Below the pieces are notes generated by a model. That model searched no databases. It saw only the letters and a program-made list of their open reading frames with translations, and was not told the DNA's origin. From assembly GCA_029532415.1 (NCBI GenBank), contig JAQOTA010000071.1, forward strand, positions 1,054,001 to 1,118,000: a stretch of 64,000 bases of DNA, given 5' to 3'. Source of the stretch: Marasmius tenuissimus. Its lineage: Eukaryota; Basidiomycota; Agaricomycetes; Agaricales; Marasmiaceae. How positions within the stretch are numbered: the first letter of the stretch is position 1; each line of letters begins with the position of its first letter. The position numbers and the translations under genes are program-made. Shown piece after piece: positions 58,801-64,000 of the stretch.

Positions 58801-59064
58801 ATCTTTCTGAGCAGCCAATCTTCGTCGCCTCTGACCGATATCGGACGAAATGCAACTCGAAATAGAGGATCGGTTGAGGAGATCTTCCTCAGGGTTACTA
58901 AATTCCAGACGTTGGCCATGGGGCTACTGTTCTTTTTCTCAAAAGTGTTCTGCTCAAGGTTGGATGACAATGTGGATGAAGAAACCAGGAAGCTGGTAAA
59001 ATGGGGAGTTGAAGTAGTTAAGGACACCATTCAGACAGGCCTGGATATTATTCCTAGCTTGTAA
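55834..59064 (+). CDS. sgd1: SGD1/NOM1 nucleolar protein (MIF4G and MA3 domains)
   Basis: Twelve exons (55834-55906, 55957-56442, 56493-56536, 56586-57027, 57081-57209, 57267-57536, 57597-57693, 57744-57883, 57936-58192, 58248-58343, 58409-58675, 58738-59064) encode 875 residues. The start MPVRTKTSTTRLPQSLLEQI and the basic segment QKQLSRKDARKQGRTQKKQN suit the SGD1/NOM1 N-terminus. A long acidic region follows, then KYVPPHLRN leading to the MIF4G domain (SEQNIGSILDSIEELF through SHSTLLDSYVVLHAAFVSSL and SELYNFQVISCVLLYDIIRG). The MA3 domain is TDIRRSIFVVLMSSDDYVDA through QLCQFSHSYKITL-like sequence. Homologues act in small-subunit rRNA processing and in osmotic tolerance. A 44-nt GT-AG stretch at 56813-56856 must stay unspliced to keep the frame. 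Confidence 0.9.
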
Positions 59065-59399
59065 CCACCTCTGTTTACTGGGACATGCAGTATCGGAGAA
59101 TGAGAAACTGGAATTTCTGCAGATGTGCCTGGGCGACATTCCCTGAGTTGCTAACCATCATGCCTATACTGTGAAAAGAGAGGGTCATAACGGTTGAGTA
59201 CTAAGGATGAAACAATCGGGATCCGGATGTCGACCGGATCTAGAACCAGAAAATTGGAGACTTTCTGTGTGCGGACTTTCGTGTGCCACGATTGCACCTC
59301 CAGGGCCCTCTACTCGCAAGCTTCGCCAAATAACGAAGAGTGTTCGAATGGCCATGGCGACAGAACTGAGTCAATAATGCTTGTTAGCTACAAATTTAC
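59065..59399. other. Intergenic region between convergent genes
   Basis: About 335 bases between the stops of SGD1/NOM1 and EFM4. Presumably both 3' UTRs. No other feature. Confidence 0.4.
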
Positions 59400-60331
59400 T
59401 TAGACTCGTGGTGTTTTCCGGAATGCGACGCTGCAATAAACATTCCCAGTTTTTCCACCAAAGGTGAAGGAAGGGTGCTTTATTCTCGAGCTGTTGCGGA
59501 CATAGAAGTCATAGTCAACACCCGAGACCAGCAAAAGAACGATAGACGCACTGATATTGGAACCCGGTTTCCTGAGATATAAAGTTGGCTTTGAGCTCCT
59601 CCTCGGTGAAGTTGCAAGCTGTGATATACAGGTCGGTGCCAGGTGGTAGCCGGAAGGCGGATACGCACAAGTGATCAGGAAGAATCCTCCAGGTCTCACG
59701 AGCCTTGCGGCACGAGCAGGGTACCTCGCTGCCGGAGAGCTTCCGTGTTCATCCTTCGGACCGAGAGCAATGGCATCGTAGGCACCCTTGTCGAGTAAGA
59801 GATCCCAAACATCAGTAGCCGTGAGGTCCATATGCGACAGATGAGGCGGGTCTTCTGTCAAGAAATCACAGGTATTGAAAGTCACGTCGCTGCCATCCCT
59901 GGATGCGGCCACCAGCTTCGAGAGTTTTACAGCATCTGCACTGTAGTCGATGCCGGCCAAACCCTTGGCAGGATAGTCTTCCTCCAATAGAGCCAATACC
60001 AGGGTACCGTTCCCGCTGCCGACTTCGAGAATAGATGGATTGGATGAAGGAGGTATGTGCTCCGCAGCCCATGAGACCATTTTGTCTACACTGTCAGAGC
60101 CGAACCTGAGTGATTGGATCGATTAGACCCGAGATGAACGAGAAACAAGAAAAATTCTAGTGCCAGATTTCACCCTCATCCCCGATATCTTCAAAGGTCA
60201 CAACTTCGTTCTTGTAGACCTGGTCCCAGCTAGATAGACAATGACTGAGTTGCATACGCAAATTCCACTCAAAATACCACCTACTGCTCTTTGGTTCCTA
60301 GTTTCGATGGTTTAAGATCCAAACCGCTCAT
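59400..60331 (-). CDS. efm4: Protein-lysine methyltransferase EFM4 (METTL10-like)
   Basis: Five exons (60285-60331, 60164-60229, 59669-60105, 59552-59618, 59400-59490) encode 235 residues. The start MSGLDLKPSKLGTKEHWDQV, then VTFEDIGDEGEIWFGSDSVD, the SAM-binding motif ILEVGSGNGTLVLALLEED, DLLLDKGAYDAIAL and the closing FTFGGKTGNVYCSVAFRK are diagnostic of the EFM4/METTL10 family, which methylates a lysine of translation elongation factor eEF1A. Two C-terminal introns (59619-59668, 59491-59551) must be removed to recover the family end. The intron at 60106-60163 uses a GC donor (needed for EIWFG). It diverges from RAD2 with 196 bp between starts. Confidence 0.9.
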
Positions 60332-60527
60332 CGAGGCAAGAGGAAAAGGTTGATGGGCGCTAACGTGTCGGCACCACAACCGGCAGTGAAGATGGGCGCT
60401 AGCTTATTGTGAGCGGCTAAACCGGCGGCACCGCTTCTTCTCCCTGTAGACTCATCGCGCTCTTAATCTGACTCTTTCATGTCCCGACTAAACCTACTAC
60501 TCCTTAGCGCGTTATGATCTATAGAAG
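60332..60527. promoter_or_regulatory. Short bidirectional promoter of EFM4 and RAD2
   Basis: 196 bp between divergent starts. The region is C/T- and G-balanced and contains no obvious TATA box. Nothing coding. Confidence 0.4.
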
Positions 60528-63500
60528 ATGGGTGTAAAATCTCTATGGAGTCTCTTGACTCCGGTCGGTCGACCTGTCGCGTGCGTTCTGGTGCATCCAT
60601 TCGGTAGTATGTGCTGACTTCAAACCTCTAGACTGGAAAACATGGAAGGCAAAACTGTGGCTATCGATTCCAGTATATGGATTTATCAGTTCCAGGCGAC
60701 AATGAGAACGAAAGATGGCCGCGTGCTTGCCAATGCACATGTTCTCGGCTTTCTGAGGAGAATCTCCAAATTGCTGTTCCTTGGAATGAAACCGGTCTTC
60801 GTATTCGATGGTGGAGCTCCCGCTCTCAAGCGAGAAACACTGGTGCGTTTTATCCTGTATGATCTCATAGTGCTTAATCTGACTATTGTGCGCAGAACGA
60901 GCGGAAGAGGAAGAAGACCGGTGCTGCAGCTACCCATGCGAAGGTTGCAGAGAGACTTCTGGCCGCTCAGATGAGAAGGGAAGCTTTGAAACACGTCAAA
61001 GGTGGACAGTGCGTGTCAATGCTTTCTCTGATACGGTCTTGTATTGAGCGCAAAACAGAACTTCCAGCAAAGGAAAAGAAAAAGCTTCAGATGACGTCGT
61101 ATACCTCGAAGACCTCGATGCTAACTTACCCCAAACTCCAGCAAAAAAGAAAGCAGACAATGAGCCGACATCGTCCACAAAGAAGAATAAATTCTATGAC
61201 CATGACCCATATCGCCTTCCCGAGGTGGACATGGAAGCCAGAGTCGCGAATGCTACGAGATCAACTGCACCCGATCCTCGTCTGGCGACTGAAGACGAAC
61301 TACGAGACTTCATTGAACACATGCGACCGGAAGATTTCGACGTCACCTCAGTTGCTTTTCGAGAACTACCCACCGAAGTCCAATATGAAATTGTTGGTGA
61401 CCTCAGATTGAAGTCCCGACAAACATCGTACACACGACTCCAGCAGATGCTGAAGAACGCGCCCACACCCCTTGATTTCTCCAAACAACAGATAAAGAAC
61501 CTCCAACAACGCAACTCCTTGACGCAGCAGCTATTAACCACGACAGACACCATAGGGAAAGCGCACATTGAAATCCCAGTTCGAATCGCCAGCGAGCGAA
61601 ACCGGGAGTATGTACTCTTGAAGAACGAAGACGCTGCCGGAGGTTGGATTCTGGGGATACGCGACGAGGGGACGGAGAAAAAGCCCATTCTCATTGACCA
61701 TGATAGCGAACAAGAGAAGGAAAAGGTTGATAGTGATGAGGATGATGACGACATGGAGGAGGTCGATATGTAGGTGTCTTTTATTGTAATCGAAGAGAGT
61801 CCTGCTCATAAAGCTATAACCAGACCAGCGAAGCCTGATGCAATGGCCATTGTTGATCCTGACCTTCGCGAATATAATAGAACCATGGCTCTATCTGGCA
61901 ATGCGGTCCGTTACGCACCGAAACGGCTGGCCCCGCTCACTACGAAGGATCGAAACAGAGGTCCCGCAATCCCGCTTTTTACCCAAGACGAAGACGACAT
62001 CCCGTACTCGACCGTACATGATGATTGGGAGGCTGACCCCGAAGTGTCGCTGGCACTTCAGGCGAGCCTTGACCACGCCAAACAAGGTGACGGAGATACT
62101 GCGGCATCGTCCTCTTCCTCTACTCTAAAACCTCGACGTGGCTTATCCCCCGAGGCCAACGTTGTCAATACTAGACGTCTCGAGACTGCATTATCAATCG
62201 CTAACGCGGGACCCTCTAATCGCACTTTCCTCGCAACATCTTCCACTACCCCGCTCCCATCCTCTGGGGGATCTTTTGGTATCCCCTTCCTTCTGAACAT
62301 GCCGGTTGATGAACCGCGTCCACTGATGTCTCATACGACCTCCCTCCCAAGGAAGCCGGCACAAGAAATACCTCGACCTCCATCCCCGCATGTTCCCGAC
62401 CAGCCATCAGCTTCCTATGTGCCGGAATCTACACAGGGCGTGACGGTTATTCCGTCATTTAGGCCCTTCAACGACGGGAACGACGAATCCGAGGGCAGTG
62501 ATGCTGAGATGGAGCCACTCTTACCTCCCCATAGATTTCACCAAGGTCCAGGTTCGCTGTACGAGAAACTGGATGCGGCTCCGGAAATGGCCCATAGGGT
62601 TGACTCACCCGTGAGCTTGGAGAACTCTCTGGCAGAAGACGAACGCCCCCGTTCACCCACGCCTTCTCGTCCGGCCACTCCACAAGATGAGGCCGGAGTT
62701 GTCGATGAGGATGAGGAAATCTCCCTGAACACAACGCAGGATGCCGTCCAGATACAACGGGTTCAATCCCCACCAGACGTACCCCACAGCGTACCTCAGG
62801 AGGCTTCGCGACCACCCACTCCTGATACTGAGGATTGGGACGCCGCTCAGGAGATGGACCCAGCCGCAGAGGAAGGGGAATTCGCCCGTTTTGTTTCCCA
62901 GGTCAAAGGGAGAGATATCGATGATGTCCGTCGCGAAATTGATGAAGAAATCACATCCCTAAACGAGCAACGGAGGAATGCGATGCGAGATTCGGATGAT
63001 ATCACGCAACAGATGATAAACCAGATTATGGTGAGAACCATGCCTGTGAGGACCTTGAAATAAACTCTTATTGATTTCTCGCGCGGCAGATCATGTTGCG
63101 ATTATTTGGCATCCCATATATCACAGCACCAATGGAGGCTGAGGCTCAATGCGCGGCTCTTGCATCTATTGGATTGGTTGACGGAATCATCACTGACGAC
63201 TCTGATGTGTTTCTGTTTGGCGGACAACGGGTGTTCAAAAATATGTTCAACCAATCGAAAACCGTCGAGTGTTTCCTGCTATCCGACTTGTCGCGAGAGC
63301 TAGGGCTGGACCAGGGGACCCTAATTCGCCTGGCCTATCTTCTCGGGAGTGACTATGTAGAGGGACTTCCCGGCGTGGGTCCCGTTATGGCTATGGAGCT
63401 CATGCGAGAGTTCCCCGGCGACGACGGCCTACACAAGTTCAAGGACTGGTGGGCTAAGGTACAGACGGGTCGAGATAAAGATGAGGATAACAAGTCCACG

Positions 63501-64000
63501 TTTCGCAAGAGATTTGTGAGTGCGATACATTCAATGTTCTAGAAAGAACGTGTGACATGAACCTACGTCCCTGTTTAGAAGAAGAAATTCAAGGATCTGT
63601 ATCTGCCACCCGATTGGCCAAACAGTGCCGTGGTATGTTAACAAACATTCCAAGTGATAGCATTGCTTACGGTCGTTTGCATTCAGAGGGACGCGTACTT
63701 CCATCCCACCGTTGATGAATCTGAAGAGCCTTTTAAATGGGGACTACCCGACCTTGATGCCCTTCGCGAGTGAGTGATGATGCTGAAATTGTTGACTAGG
63801 TGTACTGATTCACTCATGCGTCGGTAGATTCTTAAGAGAGGAGCTGGGATGGGGCCAATCAAAAGTCGACGACCTTCTATTACCTATCATCCAGAAAATG
63901 AATAAGCGAATGCAGGTGGATAATTTCCTTACATCCCCGATTCCATTCATTTGTTCACTACTTTCCTTTTTGCCGTTTCCAGACGGCTGCTCTGAACAAG
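60528..64000 (+). CDS. rad2: DNA repair endonuclease RAD2/XPG, partial at 3' end, with in-frame TAG
   Basis: Exons 60528-60580, 60632-60842, 60896-61008, 61059-63030, 63090-63515, 63579-63632, 63687-63769, 63828-63915 and 63983 onward; the gene continues past the window. Rad2/XPG cuts on the 3' side of lesions in nucleotide excision repair. The XPG-N domain is MGVKSLWSLLTPVGRPV, KTVAIDSSIWIYQFQATM and PVFVFDGGAPALKRETLNER; the spacer region is long and acidic; the XPG-I domain has LRLFGIPYITAPMEAEAQCA, GIITDDSDVFLFGG and LLGSDYVEGLPGVGPVMAME. In the spacer the frame is interrupted by TAG at 61771-61773 (after MEEVDM) and continues in the same frame with SFIVIEESPAHKAI. This is either a real stop or lies in an unrecognised 48-nt intron (61726-61773). 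Confidence 0.88.

Overview
The window is nuclear DNA of a filamentous basidiomycete, most likely an Agaricomycete. The basis is about 25 densely packed genes on both strands, cut by many 38-75 nt GT-AG introns (up to 12 exons per gene), fungal-type gene families (cytochrome P450, NACHT STAND protein, HeLo-domain protein, SGD1/NOM1, RMI1, RAD2), CT-rich upstream regions, and no bacterial-style operons. I joined exons by hand. In almost every gene the junction phases and total lengths come out as exact multiples of three, which supports the models; the exceptions are reported as findings.

Layout. 0-7.4 kb: start of an unknown minus-strand gene, a periplasmic-binding-protein-fold (Ca3427-like) gene, a small TPR protein and a 1309-residue VPS9-domain Rab5 exchange factor. 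7.6-19.5 kb: a small mitochondrial membrane protein, an S/P-rich nuclear-looking orphan, a flavin-barrel/ferredoxin-reductase fusion, a second orphan, a 385-bp foldback MITE with CACTG tips, and an orphan ending in a CaaX-like box. 19.8-26 kb: a 12-exon P450, then a divergent pair for glycerol synthesis: a GPP-like HAD phosphatase and NAD-dependent glycerol-3-phosphate dehydrogenase, sharing a 696-bp promoter with four AGGGG motifs. 27.7-37.3 kb (all minus strand): a NACHT STAND protein, a membrane-anchored calcineurin-like phosphatase, a coiled-coil protein, and a large protein with a C-terminal TKL-type kinase. 38.7-47.7 kb: a 1730-residue SKG3/CAF120-like PH protein with a methionine-rich tail, and an orphan SF1 helicase. 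48-51.5 kb: a DNAJC8/Spf31-like J-protein divergent from a carnitine acetyltransferase ending in SKL. 52-53.8 kb: an intronless HeLo-pseudokinase, structurally the fungal counterpart of MLKL. 53.9-64 kb: RMI1 divergent from SGD1/NOM1, then EFM4 divergent from RAD2/XPG, which runs off the end of the window.

The most striking items are the HeLo-pseudokinase (52.1-53.8 kb), the foldback element with repeated internal palindromes (16.8-17.2 kb), and the divergent GPP/GPD pair. Three places look like broken or unusual reading frames: an in-frame TAG in RAD2, a one-base frameshift in the J-protein gene, and a shifted P450 tail. Long stretches at 7.95-9.25, 11.2-12.8, 17.2-18.1, 25.9-27.7 and 37.3-38.7 kb contain no gene I can support.
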